This document shows, piece after piece, positions 31,900-42,607 of a stretch of 64,000 nucleotides of DNA. The DNA is from Phytophthora sp. 'mugwort' (taxonomy: Eukaryota > Oomycota > Peronosporomycetes > Peronosporales > Peronosporaceae): assembly GCA_033558025.1 (NCBI GenBank), contig JAUCEF010000014.1:2108001-2172000 (forward strand), written 5' to 3'. Under the pieces are notes generated by a model. The model was not told the DNA's origin. It ran no database searches and saw only the letters and a list, made by a program, of their open reading frames with translations. The first letter of the stretch is position 1; each line of letters opens with the position of its first letter. The position numbers were made by a program, and so were the translations under genes.

Positions 31900-32830
31900 G
31901 TGAAGGTTTGGGCGTTGGCTGCCGGTCACGCGCCCACGAGGGGCTTCAACAGGTTAAGAGCGACTTGGCAGAGATCCTGATTGCATCGATCTCCAACTGG
32001 AAGAGGTTCGTCCGCGTTGAGCGCCCCAGCCGTGAGGCGGCTTCTTCCAACATCTTCAGCAGACGTCCATCGTCCATCCTGTTCGTCAACGACGCCGGGA
32101 GGGGGGGGGGGTGAGTGATCCAAGCTGCTCTAGCCGCAGGATCAGCATCACGGGTCCATACGCAGGAAGTCGTTCCGCTTCGTACGCCTATACACCATCT
32201 CCAGTTTAGATCGCGACCAAGTGGACTTCCATATAGAATAATCTTCGCCATCCGAGTCAAATGCTTTGCGTTTCTTCCGTGTGGCCTCCATATTCGTCTT
32301 CTTGGACGTAGCACCTTAGTTTGCTGGAGTGGTGGTGGATGAAAGTCCATCCGCCTTCGCGAACAAACGCTCGTCCGGCAGATCATGAATCGCGCAAAGC
32401 CTGCGGCGGTCCCCGAACGAAGGGACGTGGAGATGCAAGCGAAGTTTCTCTCCTTGATTCCAGGACATCATCTTTTCAGTCGACAGAGCTCCTCCCAGGG
32501 CTCCGTCAATCCGTGGACCTCTCGTTCAGCGACACCGTCGGCGACCCTATCCCCATCGGTGCTCCATCTCCTGATTCATTGCTCACATGCGACCATCTTG
32601 GGAATCAACGTGAAATCCTGCGTCGCCAAGCGATCCGGGCACTCGCACCATTGCGGCTGGGCGGATCTGCTAGAATTTAGCAGGGATCCCGACCCACACG
32701 CACTGTGCCCAGATACTGACTAACCGAGAGTACTCTGATGGCCATGTAGTTGGCTAAGTGGTTCACCTTGTGTACCCGTCGGTAGCTCTCCGTTGACACG
32801 AGATGCGCACTTGGATGGGCATTGAACGTC
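31900..32830 (-). mobile_element. Inverted Gypsy gag fragment
   Basis: Reverse-complement relative of about 16500-17420. Shared words include GTGCGCATCTCGTGTCAACG with GGTACAC..GGTGAACCACT at the far end, and the protein segment LLKMLEEA followed by FQLEIDAIRISA. A poly-G tract (plus-strand 32101-32111) interrupts it. It is a 5' truncated piece of the same family in opposite orientation to the large element. Confidence 0.8.
32101..32111 (+). repeat. Poly-G tract (11 G)
   Basis: Inside the inverted Gypsy gag fragment. Confidence 0.95.
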
Positions 32831-34050
32831 CTTGTGGGGATTTGGGAGGGTAGATCCGCGAGCGTATTCCTACTACGGGATTCGAGGTCGTTTGGAGCTC
32901 CTTGCTGTCGACCTTGTGGATCCGTAATAGGAATATCTGCCAAAGTGGAGTGACTTATATCAAATAAGGCTTAGTCCAACCCCCCCCACACACACACACA
33001 CGATATGCCCCCGAGTCGTGCAACCCTATTGACGTCTGGCATCATCAGTGACCATCAACCACTGCCATCCATATCATATTGCCGGATCCACTTCCATTCG
33101 GATACGGTCAATGTGACGGACCTCAAAACCGCAATACTACAACTGCATTTACCGCAGGAGCCGATCTTATTGACACATCAATTACAAAACCGTCTGTCTT
33201 TCTGTGCTCCTTCGTGGCTGTATATTACAATACTGATACCTATACTGTATGTATCTCTTGCAGTATTTTACATTACCGGTACACGTACAGATGCCACTCC
33301 CCTCCCCGCTAATCATAACGTCGGGAACAAACTTTTATTCCTGCATAAGGTTATTCATCGGTCAGGGGGTACTGGATTACAGGAACAGCGGTAGCACCAC
33401 CTATGTGGTGCATGTAGTCATTTGTGCTACCACACCAACCCTCGGCCTTGTTCAATAACTCGATGCAGCCACTCGGTCGACACCGAAGGCTCCTTACTGC
33501 CGGTCAACTCAGTATATCGCGTTCGCGCCCCCCCCCCCCCCCCGTCCGCCCTCATTTTCCATCAGCTCTCTGTAAAACATGGCTACCAAGAGAAAGGCCA
33601 ACACGACGTTCGCTAACGCCCACCATTTGCGATATGCCAGCACTACGCTGTGCACGCTACCTGAAGAAAAGGACCCACTAACTGATGATCTTACCGCTAT
33701 GCTCTCGCGCATCCATACCTTAAACCCCATGGCAGTGAAGGAGCTTCTCAATCCACCAGCGGATAACACGATAGACGAGCCCACATCAAATAATTCTGCT
33801 GTGTCGAGGAGTATGATAGCTCTGACGCTAACGAGCCTATGGATAAGACGGAGTGCATGAATCGTCCACTCCTGACGTCGATCTCGAGCCTGAAGACATA
33901 AATGATCACCTTATAACATTTTCTTCCGCGCTGCTTCAACAGGCAAATCGACAGGTCTGTAGTGGGGACTTCGTAGGGTGTATCGGAGAACGTACCTGAC
34001 CGCCTGCAATGGAGGTAGCTTGCCACAACTGCTAGATAAGCAGTGATGGT
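32831..34050. other. Unrecognised region with CA and poly-C repeats
   Basis: Contains C8 followed by (CA)n at 32981-33000, and a 16-C tract at 33528-33543. A 93-codon frame at 33579-33860 begins MATKRKANTTF. It continues in another frame as an acidic segment, but I do not recognise it. Confidence 0.4.
33528..33543 (+). repeat. Poly-C tract (16 C)
   Basis: Uninterrupted C run about 35 bp upstream of the ATG of the 33579 frame. Confidence 0.95.
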
Positions 34051-34285
34051 GTGTCCGTTGTGGAGCGGACACGTTCGTTACGTAATTGGTATCTAACCTA
34101 TTAGTATAGTATAGTATATTATGTAATGCAGGGCGTGCGAAAGAACGGACAAAAGGGAAAGACACCGGCCATCATGGTACTTACAATCAATATTCCAGCT
34201 AGTCCTCAATCTCGTCCAAGCCAAGTCCTCGGAGGCTGTCCTGTCCCTCCCATCACGGGTTTTTCTTAAGTGCTACACCTACAAG
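34051..34285 (+). repeat. Possible Copia 5' LTR and leader
   Basis: Opens with a perfect 7-bp hairpin, GTGTCCG..CGGACAC at 34051-34072, and leads directly to a Copia-type gag ATG at 34286. No second LTR was found. Confidence 0.35.
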
Positions 34286-34960
34286 ATGCAGGAACAAGAA
34301 GAGAAGGGGGAAGACTACACGATAGATTATGATCCCAACGAGGGGCTGCCTGGGGAACCTGAGAAGCCAGCGGTATGGACATCACCGCTAAAACCGGCAA
34401 GGATACCGTTCGCACACTGGAGAGATATCCGTACGAATACCGGTACACGGATGGCAGATTACAATGCTGGGGCACGGGCGGTGTCGAGAACACCAGGTGC
34501 CGCTGCAGCCAAAGAATGGCCCAGTGCCCAACGATCGGTCCGTCGAGAGCGCAAACAAGAAGCTCCGAAAGACACAGAATTCACAGAGCGTGAAGAATCG
34601 GTAGAAGTCTACGAATGGCTCCACTCACAGAACAAGATGGCACTGAGGGTCAGGTCGAAACCGATCAACATTCCCCCGTTCAACGGCAACAACTTTCCTA
34701 CGTGGGACCTACGCATCCAGACGAGCCTGCGAGTGATGGGACTAATTGGCATGGCCATCGGCGAGGACCGACACAAGCATTACGAAAAACGTCAAGACAG
34801 AGGAACTGCTGGTGGACCAAGAACACTAAAGCACACACGATTATCGTGGGGCCGTTGGGACGACGCCCAGTTGGAGAGATACCGTGAGTATGTGTATATA
34901 CACAGACCCGACGCCCTGTGGAAGCAGATCTGCAGTGACTTCAACCTCGTCGGACCTTAA
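34286..34960 (+). pseudogene. Ty1/Copia gag remnant
   Basis: A 224-residue frame with an acidic N-terminus and the segment INIPPFNGNNFPTWDLRIQ near residues 130-150, which matches the start of the Copia Gag core (FxGxNYxxW pattern). It ends early at 34958 and the downstream half is missing or frameshifted. No zinc knuckle follows in frame. Confidence 0.7.
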
Positions 34961-35175
34961 AAACGCATTGCGATTATGACGGAGATGCAATAGAAGCTTA
35001 TGAAGAAGAGCGAGCCATTGTTCATCTTCGTCAACGACATGGCGACCTGCTCACGAGCGACCTGCTCACGAGCTAAGGCGAGCGAACGGAACGATGGACA
35101 CAGATATGTTTGTTCAACTGATGTTCACAAACGCAAGTGATGCCTATCTCTCACCGATTAGCATACGTTGGGTCT

Positions 35176-35778
35176 TCAACTAGGTTCGCTTGGCAAGTGT
35201 CGGAACTCGCATCCATCACCCGGCTCCGTTAAGCTTCGCCATCCGCGTGGTCCGCGAGAATCTAGCGTGCTCGTGACAATGTCTTGAGTGGATGGGGATC
35301 TGACCGCTCCATGCCTTGTTAAACGCACACTATACCAGGGTGCACGCCGGTCGGTTGCTAAATATCCACATCTGAAGAATTTATTCGTGCTGCAATACCA
35401 CACGAGCCGTGTCGCCCCGGCCAGCACCACTATTGTCTCTGTAGCGGCTGCCTCTAGGGCGATTGCTGCTGTGGCTGTGACTGCCACGTCCGCGTCTTCT
35501 CCCGCATCTGCTTTAACAGGCGCTACGGTCCCTTTCACCATGTCCATCACGTCTACCACTGTATTCACGGCTGGATGGCCGCGGCCACTCTCTCGCCCAG
35601 TGTTCCATTTCACCGCAATTGCGACACGTCGATCATCCTTGCCTTGCCTCACAGCAACACAGCAATAGCCGAGCTTATCGGCCCTCATTGGGTTGCGCTG
35701 GGTTGCCCCTAGCGGTTCGTCCTTTCCAGGACAGCGGTGGCTCGCTTCCACCGAGACCAAGTGCTCCGAGCCAGTCAA
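35176..35778 (-). pseudogene. Gag fragment with damaged zinc knuckle, minus strand
   Basis: At 35626-35585 on the minus strand one frame reads CRNCGEMEHWAREW, a CX2CX4HX4C knuckle whose last Cys codon has become Trp. The surrounding 200-codon frame is alanine- and valine-rich and off-frame. Most likely a second Copia gag in opposite orientation to the one at 34286. Confidence 0.6.
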
Positions 35779-35849
35779 TACCCAGAGAGGTCAATGGGCT
35801 GACTGCCTATGACTCAATTATCCCGTGTAATCTGCTAAAAAGCGGATGA

Positions 35850-36183
35850 CGGTGCGTTAGCGCTTAACGGGTCACCAAGAGCAAAGGCTTCTCAGCTAGG
35901 GTGTTACGGTACCCGGATTGTATGGCGTATCAGCCCGCCAGGTTGGGCAGGACTTGGTCTGCGCGCTTGCTGAGACACGCCTTCCCCGGGCCGACCTAGT
36001 TCTCTTGGCGCTACCAGTCAACACCCTACAAGCTTTGCAGCTCGGGTGTCGACGGCAACCATAATCCAGCCATGTAGGGGCTTATCGGACAGTGTACACG
36101 TCTATTGAACTTGGAAAGAGCTACTTTGTTATCGTTTATCGCCTGAGAGCCACCGGCTCCTCCTATTGTTATCTATGTTTCTA
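35850..36183. other. Non-coding, nothing firmly recognised
   Basis: Possible LTR or retroelement end (GGTGTTACGG near 35898 and CAACACCCTA near 36019), not verified. Confidence 0.35.
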
Positions 36184-36217
36184 CTCCCTCCGTCTCCTAT
36201 TACTTGGCGGGTTTGCA
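36184..36217. repeat. Left terminal inverted repeat of the mariner-type element
   Basis: CTCCCTCCGTC..., preceded by TA at 36182-36183. Confidence 0.88.
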
Positions 36218-36469
36218 TAGAACATATTTGGCGAAAGTTGTTTCAGAAAATACCCAGCAATACGCACATGATATGAATCACGGTGATTTTAGCCGTGCAA
36301 TGAAACGTTTTACACTTGAATATACTGCATTTTGACAGAATGCTAGTAAACCAAAACGAACAGCGTCACCTATTCAAAGATGAAGTGTTCGTATTTAACC
36401 TCAATAAACGTTTGGAATTCACCTCAATTAAAACCTCACAATAGTGCTAAAATTAAGGTTTTGCCAGCT

Positions 36470-36476
36470 AAAAAAA
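36470..36476 (-). terminator. Pol III-type T-run after the tRNA-like gene
   Basis: Seven T on the minus strand starting two bases after the acceptor stem. Confidence 0.6.
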
Positions 36477-36478
36477 GA

Positions 36479-36551
36479 TGACACGGCGGGAATCGAACAC
36501 GCGTCCTTCCGCACAAAACGCGGTGCTCTTATCCAATTGAGCTACATGTCC
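36479..36551 (-). tRNA. tRNA or pseudo-tRNA, apparent anticodon TTT (Lys)
   Basis: The 73-nt minus-strand sequence folds as a cloverleaf: acceptor GGACATG/CGTGTCA pairs at 6 of 7 positions, D arm GCTC-AATTGGATAA-GAGC is canonical, anticodon arm CCGC-GTTTTGT-GCGG has four pairs plus an A-A mismatch, T arm GCGTG-TTCGATT-CCCGC has one mismatch. U33 and a purine at 37 are present, giving anticodon TTT. Good A and B boxes and an immediate T7 terminator suggest it could be transcribed. Stem defects and its position inside a transposon suggest a tRNA copy or pseudogene rather than a main cellular tRNA. Confidence 0.6.
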
Positions 36552-36583
36552 AAAGTCCACTTTCGGTGTGGTAAAAATGGTGT

Positions 36584-38236
36584 TTATTCTTCTGATAACA
36601 GCATGTGAATCGCTGCGACCTGCAACCGCAACACGGCCTCCCTCTCCGTTCTATCCTGGGCTACTAAGAAGTAATATACAAAGCCAACAAGGTACACCCA
36701 CTCGTCACACAAATAGTTTCTGCCCAACAGACCTGCCCGCCGAAGCTTTTCCTTACCAATACGAGGGCGCTTGTAGGAGTTTTCGCCGAGGCCCTTAATG
36801 ATGGACTCCATCACCGTCTGGAGCGACAGGATGTGTGCGGCCAAAGTTGTGTCGGCCAATCTGTCGAATGCTGCGTGGCATGCTGCAATCAGCTCGTCCG
36901 TGTTGCTTGGGCTCTCTTTATACTGGAGCACCTGGATGAATGCAAAGACGCCGAGGTCGAGTATGTTAGGGTCCGGGCTGTTAGGTGGCTGAATCTCCAG
37001 GCGAATGGTCCACCCTTCTTGTGCACATTCCATGGGGACGGTTGGTTCGTCCGGTTGTACTTGACACCGCGCTCCATCCTGCTGTATCACGAGTGGAACG
37101 CCGAGCAGAAACGGCGGGCACTGGCGCCTGATCGCAGGTATCATGTTCTTGATCATCATATCGCGACGCTCATCGCGGCCGACGGTGACAGACCTCGTCT
37201 CTGGGGCGCCGGCTGGCCGGTTGACTTAGCTGGGCTTGGCTGTACCGTGCCGACAACGGCCACATGCCGAGCTTCCCGTAAAAAAATGAGCTGGCCATTT
37301 GTAGAGTAGATTGGACTCATCACCGCGGCCATGAACATCACCTTGGTGACGAACCGCTTTGACTGGGCTGCCCGATGAGGTGGTGTTTAGCCTGGAGCCA
37401 TGTAGATCGTCATCTTGACCTCTGTAAGTAGAACCACCTCTCTTTGATGAAGATGCGGTTGGAAAGATCATCGAACTCGTGTGTGTCTGTAATGACAAAG
37501 GACAAACAGAATTTCCTTACTAGTATCGCACAGGCGCAGTCAGAACCGAAAACAATGTCCATCGAATGAAGCAGCACAGCACGTACCAAGATAGATTGTT
37601 GTCGTCAGTCAGTCGTGGTGTCATGGGGTTCGAATAGCGTACGATGTCTCCTCTGTCGAGCGATTTTTCAGCGATGCTGGAGAGACGCCGACAGCCGCTG
37701 AAAGGGAGCGCAGAGGCCGACGCTTCCCCCATGGCACTGCCTTCACCCGATCTGCTAGGTCGCCGAGCTGGTTCTTGCTGCCACACCGACCCACTCGCTT
37801 GTTCTCGAAGGTCGATATCCCGGCACCATTGACTCGATGCTGGACAGTCTCACTCCACAGCCTCGACACCGTCCGCTCGCTGCATCAGAATCGCTCTGCT
37901 GCTCGCTTGATTGGCACATCGCAAGTCCACTGAATGCTCGAGGAGGTACGCGACGATATCGATGCGAACTTGGCGTGAGATGGCCTCGTTAGTCTGGTTT
38001 GCGCTGGCTGAGCTCCCGCCATTTTTCAAATGGTTGGTCAAGCACGCTAATTCCGTTGCCCGAAGTGAGTTATTTTCAGCTATCGATAAAAACCTTGGTG
38101 TTTGCAGGAAAACTTGAAAAGTTTGTTCTTCGAGGTTACAAAATGAATGCTTATTGGGTGGAATGGACCAATGCATTTCTGCGAACACAAAATTCCGCCA
38201 ATTAAAGTGAACCGGCAAGTAATTTGAAACGGGCAA
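36584..38236 (-). pseudogene. Tc1/mariner-type transposase
   Basis: The N-terminal helix-turn-helix part (about 38236-37620) includes ANQTNEAISRQVRIDI and GSKNQLGDLADRVK. The catalytic part ends with Asp in VIQQDGA (codon 37078-37076) and Asp in NSPDPNILDLG (36973-36971), 34 residues apart, a DD34D arrangement. The first catalytic Asp is lost: where the family has (V/I)HIDEKWF this copy reads IFIKERWFYL, with Lys encoded at 37443-37445. Several frameshifts and stops also break it. It would cut and paste the element at TA sites, but cannot now. Confidence 0.85.
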
Positions 38237-38239
38237 AAA

Positions 38240-38273
38240 AACAAACCAGCCAAGTAATCCGAAACGGAGGGAG
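38240..38273. repeat. Right terminal inverted repeat of the mariner-type element
   Basis: Ends ...ACGGAGGGAG, followed by TA at 38274-38275. Confidence 0.88.
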
Positions 38274-38275
38274 TA

Positions 38276-38779
38276 TCAAGTGAAATGAAGTACTATCGGA
38301 TCTTGGCTGACATTTTGCAAAGATCTCAGTGTAACCACTCAAACTCAGCGACCGACTGAGTTCATCCAGCTAAGTGGCCGAGTTGCCGGCTGACTTCAAC
38401 TCAGCGGCAGTACCGTTACTCCCGTTTAAGTGCAATATGTGGGCTACCCAATGTGGCTGGCGTTCAGTACATCACACTCACGTACTCCTGGTGAAAGCCT
38501 ACCACGAAGATTTATGTAAGGGTGTGATCGACTAGACGCCCGATAACGGGCGCCAAGCAAAATCTGCGGTGTCCTAGCGTGCTTCATTGAAATAAACGAG
38601 ATCGACAAGTTCCTGTACCTGGAAATGATGAACGGAAGATCGCGCGGTGTGCCTCCAAGTTACCGTGGAGATCGTCATGCGCAACGACTGATTAAAAATA
38701 ATTAGAAACGACTTTTGTCGGAAGTATCGTACACTCCGAGCGCCAAAGTGAATTTATATATCGAGATTCATGCAGAGAC
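38276..38779. other. Non-coding, nothing recognised
   Basis: No supported gene between the mariner-type element and the Copia pol remnant. Confidence 0.4.
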
Positions 38780-39380
38780 GTGGTCGTTTTTAATCTACGC
38801 TACCAAGGAAGGACGTACCTGACTAAGAGCCGTGAGACGAAGATTAAATTCAAAGCGAGAAGCGGCTTGTATAGCTTGTCGGCGCCGGTTCCGCCAGAAG
38901 GACACACGCCAGTAACCAGCGTGATGGCAACGACTATCGAGAGATCCAGAGTCGTGCAAGCCAGCTGCCATTGAAGCTTGGCACAAGCGCTTCGCCCCCA
39001 CGGACAAGAAGCTGATCGAAAGCATGGCAAAAAAGTCGGTGATCGAGGTTGTAAGCAGAAATCCCCTTGAGGATCCTCAGATCAACAAGGAGATTTTTGC
39101 TTATAACTGTATTCTGTGCGATTTATCCAAAGGTAAGGATATGACTTAGCGGGAAAAAGACGACGAAGCCCACAAGCCCTTGCAACACCTATGCGGGGAC
39201 CTAGCGTCGCTAGGAGATATAACCATGCATGAGTGCACGCAGTTCCTGCAAGTGGGGTATGAGTACAGCAGATTTTGATGTAAGTGAAAAAGGACGTAGC
39301 AAGCAGACACATGATGAGCCTAGTTCGAAAGCTGCAGACCGTCAAGAAACTCAGCGTCATTACACACTTCTCGAACAAAC

Positions 39381-39392
39381 GGGGGGGGGGGG
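39381..39392 (+). repeat. Poly-G tract (12 G)
   Basis: Interrupts the Copia integrase between HYTLLEQT and KKVYEEQ, near where the family has a glycine-rich DNGGEF motif. Confidence 0.95.
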
Positions 39393-39559
39393 TATTAACC
39401 TTGAAACCAAGAAGGTATACGAGGAGCAAAGCATTGACTTAGGCATTGCCAACGGATACGCACCTCACGAGAACGGGATTATGGAGCGAGGCAACGGCGT
39501 CATGATGACCAAGGTCAGGGCGCTCCTATTGATGACCAGCTAGCTACCAATGATGCTAA

Positions 39560-39578
39560 GGGGGGGGGGGGGGGGGGG
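39560..39578 (+). repeat. Poly-G tract (19 G)
   Basis: Stands where Copia integrases usually have a WGEA-like motif just before ALKYAA. The frame is lost there. Confidence 0.95.
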
Positions 39579-39900
39579 CACTCAAGTACGCGGCCGATAC
39601 TTCGAACTTTACAGCAACTCGCGCGTTTACCGGAAGAACGCCACACGAGGTTATCTACGGAAGCAGCCCTGGGTGAAACATCTGAAGACGTGGAGCACTG
39701 TCTTGTTCAATACGATGCATATGCTGTCAAAGAACAGGAAGGGAAGTTCAAGGAAATGCCCGAACAAGGCATCCTGGTGGGATACAGCACCAGGAAGAAG
39801 TAATAGTAATGGCACAAAGCGAGAACAAGAAATTGAAGGAAGATTACACCACCAAGCAAGAGTATATTAAGCGATTACTCAAGAACGCGTACGGTGATGA

Positions 39901-40439
39901 CCCCTGTGCGATCCGGCGATTCTCGATCAGAGAGTGGGGTCGTAGGGGGTACGCCAGGATTACAGATTCGGAATTAGCCGGGTGAAGTCTGACCAATCAC
40001 AGGCCAAGTTTGTGATCGCGATCCCAAATCCCAAACGATCCCGGTTCGGAACGATTTCAGAGCCCCTTCCCCCCCCCCCCCCCCGCCGCCATGTGCCCGG
40101 ACTTGTATTCCATACTTATCAGACTAACTTAGGCTTATATACTGTATACTGCTGGTCATCGGGAACCGTGTTTTCATTCTTGTTGAGGGTGTATGCCCTG
40201 AGTAGGGAGGGATTCACATTGAGGAGATCATTGTTTTATGCGTTCAAGTTGAAGGTTGACACAAAGACAAGCACCTTCCGGTTATCCGGATTTCATAGCT
40301 CTTGTCCATAAAACCTCACGATACTCCCGTGTATCCAACCTGAGTTGCAAAGGCCGCAATCTCTGGCCCCAGGTCATAGTCGAAATCGCGCCCAAGCACC
40401 GAAGCCGAGTCAAAGCCAGCAAGCCAGAACCCCATAGCT
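39901..40439. other. Upstream region of the third pyruvate kinase
   Basis: Contains a 16-C tract at 40069-40084 and no supported gene. The last part must hold the promoter, but I see no clear TCATTY initiator. Confidence 0.4.
40069..40084 (+). repeat. Poly-C tract (16 C)
   Basis: Uninterrupted C run about 355 bp upstream of the pyruvate kinase ATG, the closest such tract to an intact gene. Confidence 0.95.
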
Positions 40440-41957
40440 ATGTCAGGAGCCATCGGACTTAGCCAGCAGGGCGTGGAGCTCGAGAACATTATGCGTAGCA
40501 CCGAGGGCGTGGAGCGCAAGACCAAGATCTTTTGCACGCTGGGCCCGGCCTGCTGGTCTCAGGAGGGTATCGGCGAGCTCATCGACGCCGGCATGAACGT
40601 GGCGCGCTTCAACTTCTCGCACGGCGACCACGTCAGCCACGCCGACACGCTCAACCGCTTGCGAGGAGCCCTGGCCTCGCGCCCGCACAAGAACATCGCC
40701 GTTATGCTGGACACCAAGGGGCCGGAGATCCGCACGGGCTTTCTGGCCAACGAGGACAAGGTGACGATCCAAAAGGACGCCATCCTCGAGCTCACGACCG
40801 ATTACCAGTTCCTTGGTGACGAAACCAAGATCGCATGCTCGTATCCGGAATTGCCGCAGTCCGTCAAGGTCGGGGGCACTGTTCTGGTGGCCGACGGCTC
40901 GCTGGTACTCACTGTGCTGGAGATCAAGGACGACGGCATCATCACACGCGCCAACAATACGGCTACCCTGGGCGAACGCAAGAATATGAACTTGCCCGGT
41001 TGCAAGGTACTGCTCCCTACGCTCACGGAGAAGGACGAGGACGACCTCATCAACTTCGGCCTCATGCACGGTGTCGACTACATCTCGGCGTCGTTCGTGC
41101 GCACGGGCCAGGACATTGACAACATCCGTAAGGTGCTCGGCCCTCGCGGTCGTGGCATTAAGATTATTGCCAAGATCGAGTCCCATGAAGGTCTTGAGAA
41201 CTTTGACGAGATCCTGGCCAAGACGGACGGCATCATGGTTGCCCGTGGCGACCTGGGCATGGAGATCCCGCCTGAGAAGGTGTTCCTCGCCCAGAAGATG
41301 ATGATCCGCAAGGCCAATATCGCTGGTAAACCCGTGGTGACGGCCACGCAGATGTTGGAGTCGATGATCAATGCCCCGCGTCCGACCCGCGCTGAGTGCA
41401 CGGATGTGGCCAATGCTGTCCTGGATGGAACGGATGCCGTGATGCTTTCGGGTGAGACTGCCAATGGTGAATACCCGACAGAGGCCGTGTCGATGATGGC
41501 CAAGATTTGTGTGCAGGCTGAAGGTGCCATCCACTACGACGACGTATACCAGTCGCTACGCAACGCTGTGTTGGATACTTACGGTCCGATGACGACGCAG
41601 GAGGCTATCGCGTCGTCGGCGGTGAAAACAGCCATCGACATCAACGCGAAGATGATTGTGGTGCTGACGGAGTCGGGCAGCACGGCACGTCTGGTGTCTA
41701 AGTTCCGTCCAGCGGTGCCGGTGCTGGTGCTGACGGCTATGGCTGGCAGCGCTCGCCAGGCCGAGGGTTTCTATAAGGGTGTAAAGGCTCGCTGCATGGG
41801 CTCCATGATTGGCACGGACTCGATCCTGTACCGCGCGACGGATCTGGGCAAGCAGTTCGGCTGGGTGAAGCCCGGCGACAACGTCGTTGCCCTCCACGGT
41901 ATGGTGGAGGCTCGCTCGGGCTCGACCAACATGCTCAAGGTGCTTTCTGTAGAATAA
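40440..41957 (+). CDS. PYK: Pyruvate kinase, copy 3
   Basis: A 505-residue pyruvate kinase with the full motif set (FNFSHGDH, TKGPEIRTGF, the catalytic lysine in IAKIESHEG, VARGDLGMEIP, TRAECTD, SGETANGEYP). It is clearly diverged from the near-identical pair at 2.6-7.8 kb, for example in its N-terminal leader and C-terminal third, so it has been separate for much longer. Intronless and intact. It heads the compact host block and is in the same orientation as the trehalose gene 650 bp downstream. Cytosolic glycolysis is the expected role. Confidence 0.95.
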   Translation: MSGAIGLSQQGVELENIMRSTEGVERKTKIFCTLGPACWSQEGIGELIDAGMNVARFNFSHGDHVSHADTLNRLRGALASRPHKNIAVMLDTKGPEIRTGFLANEDKVTIQKDAILELTTDYQFLGDETKIACSYPELPQSVKVGGTVLVADGSLVLTVLEIKDDGIITRANNTATLGERKNMNLPGCKVLLPTLTEKDEDDLINFGLMHGVDYISASFVRTGQDIDNIRKVLGPRGRGIKIIAKIESHEGLENFDEILAKTDGIMVARGDLGMEIPPEKVFLAQKMMIRKANIAGKPVVTATQMLESMINAPRPTRAECTDVANAVLDGTDAVMLSGETANGEYPTEAVSMMAKICVQAEGAIHYDDVYQSLRNAVLDTYGPMTTQEAIASSAVKTAIDINAKMIVVLTESGSTARLVSKFRPAVPVLVLTAMAGSARQAEGFYKGVKARCMGSMIGTDSILYRATDLGKQFGWVKPGDNVVALHGMVEARSGSTNMLKVLSVE

Positions 41958-42607
41958 GGCGAGGTACAGTAACCCCAGCTTTTCGGCTATAGCAAATGTT
42001 TGTCGCAATCGCATTGACGCCTTAACATGAGTTCACAGGGTGATCGACCACGAGGTGATCGGTCAAGACTCTTTGACACACTTCAATGAAAAGTGCGATC
42101 GATTGGTAACTGGACAATCAGCTTTCTGAGCTTGCGTTTCGCGCGAATTGAGGCGCGGGTTTGTAGCGCATGAGATGGTTAAGCTGAGTGCCAGTACATG
42201 TACTCAGCTTTAACGATACTGTGCCCTTAAGTCTCAGATCTCTGGTGTGAATCTCAATCGGCGTTACCGGTACCGGTATCCGGATTCTTCAAGATGCCCA
42301 ATCTAGATTTGCAACTTGGTGTGTACACCAAGTACACGCAATTGTCACTCTCACTTCAGTGTCATTTCGATTAAATCCGATCGTTATTTTTTTCTTTGTT
42401 GGGTACGACACCTCACGCCCCAACAGCGCAAGCAGCAGGAGAGGAGCCTCAGCCGCCAGCTCCGCGCTCTTCAAGCGACACCAAGCCCCGTCGTCGAGTA
42501 CGTAATGGCGTCCTGCCTCAACCGATCCTCGTCTTCCTCCTGACATCTGCGCCGTCTCTCATCCTTTCTTGCCGCTAACTCACTCGTACCAGGTTTGAAC
42601 ACGAAAC
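41958..42607. other. Intergenic, pyruvate kinase to trehalose gene
   Basis: Holds the trehalose gene's upstream region. Short repeats include GGTGATCG at 42040 and 42053 and ACCGGTACCGGTA near 42263. No gene. Confidence 0.5.

Larger units (their letters stand above)
36184..38273 (-). mobile_element. Tc1/mariner-type transposon, complete ends, inactive
   Basis: Terminal inverted repeats CTCCCTCCGTCTCCTATTAC at the left and CTCCCTCCGTTTCGGATTAC (reverse complement of the right end), each bordered by TA, the target duplicated by this superfamily. The repeats share further TTGGC.GGTTTG. The transposase runs on the minus strand. A tRNA-like gene lies inside the left end. The total is 2,090 bp. 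Confidence 0.9.
38780..39900 (+). pseudogene. Ty1/Copia pol remnant (GAG-pre-integrase and integrase)
   Basis: First frame ends FKARSGLYSLSAP, typical of the segment before the Copia integrase. The next has the histidine start and Cys pair of the GAG-pre-integrase zinc finger (WHKRF..., NCILCDLSKGK). Integrase text follows: NGYAPHENGIMERGNGVMM (the glutamate region) and, after a poly-G tract, ALKYAADTSNFTATRAFTGR with TPHEVIYGSSP and later GILVGYST. Frames are broken at both poly-G tracts and at TGA 39672. Reverse transcriptase is absent. It may belong to the same element as the gag at 34286, split by later insertions. Confidence 0.78.
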
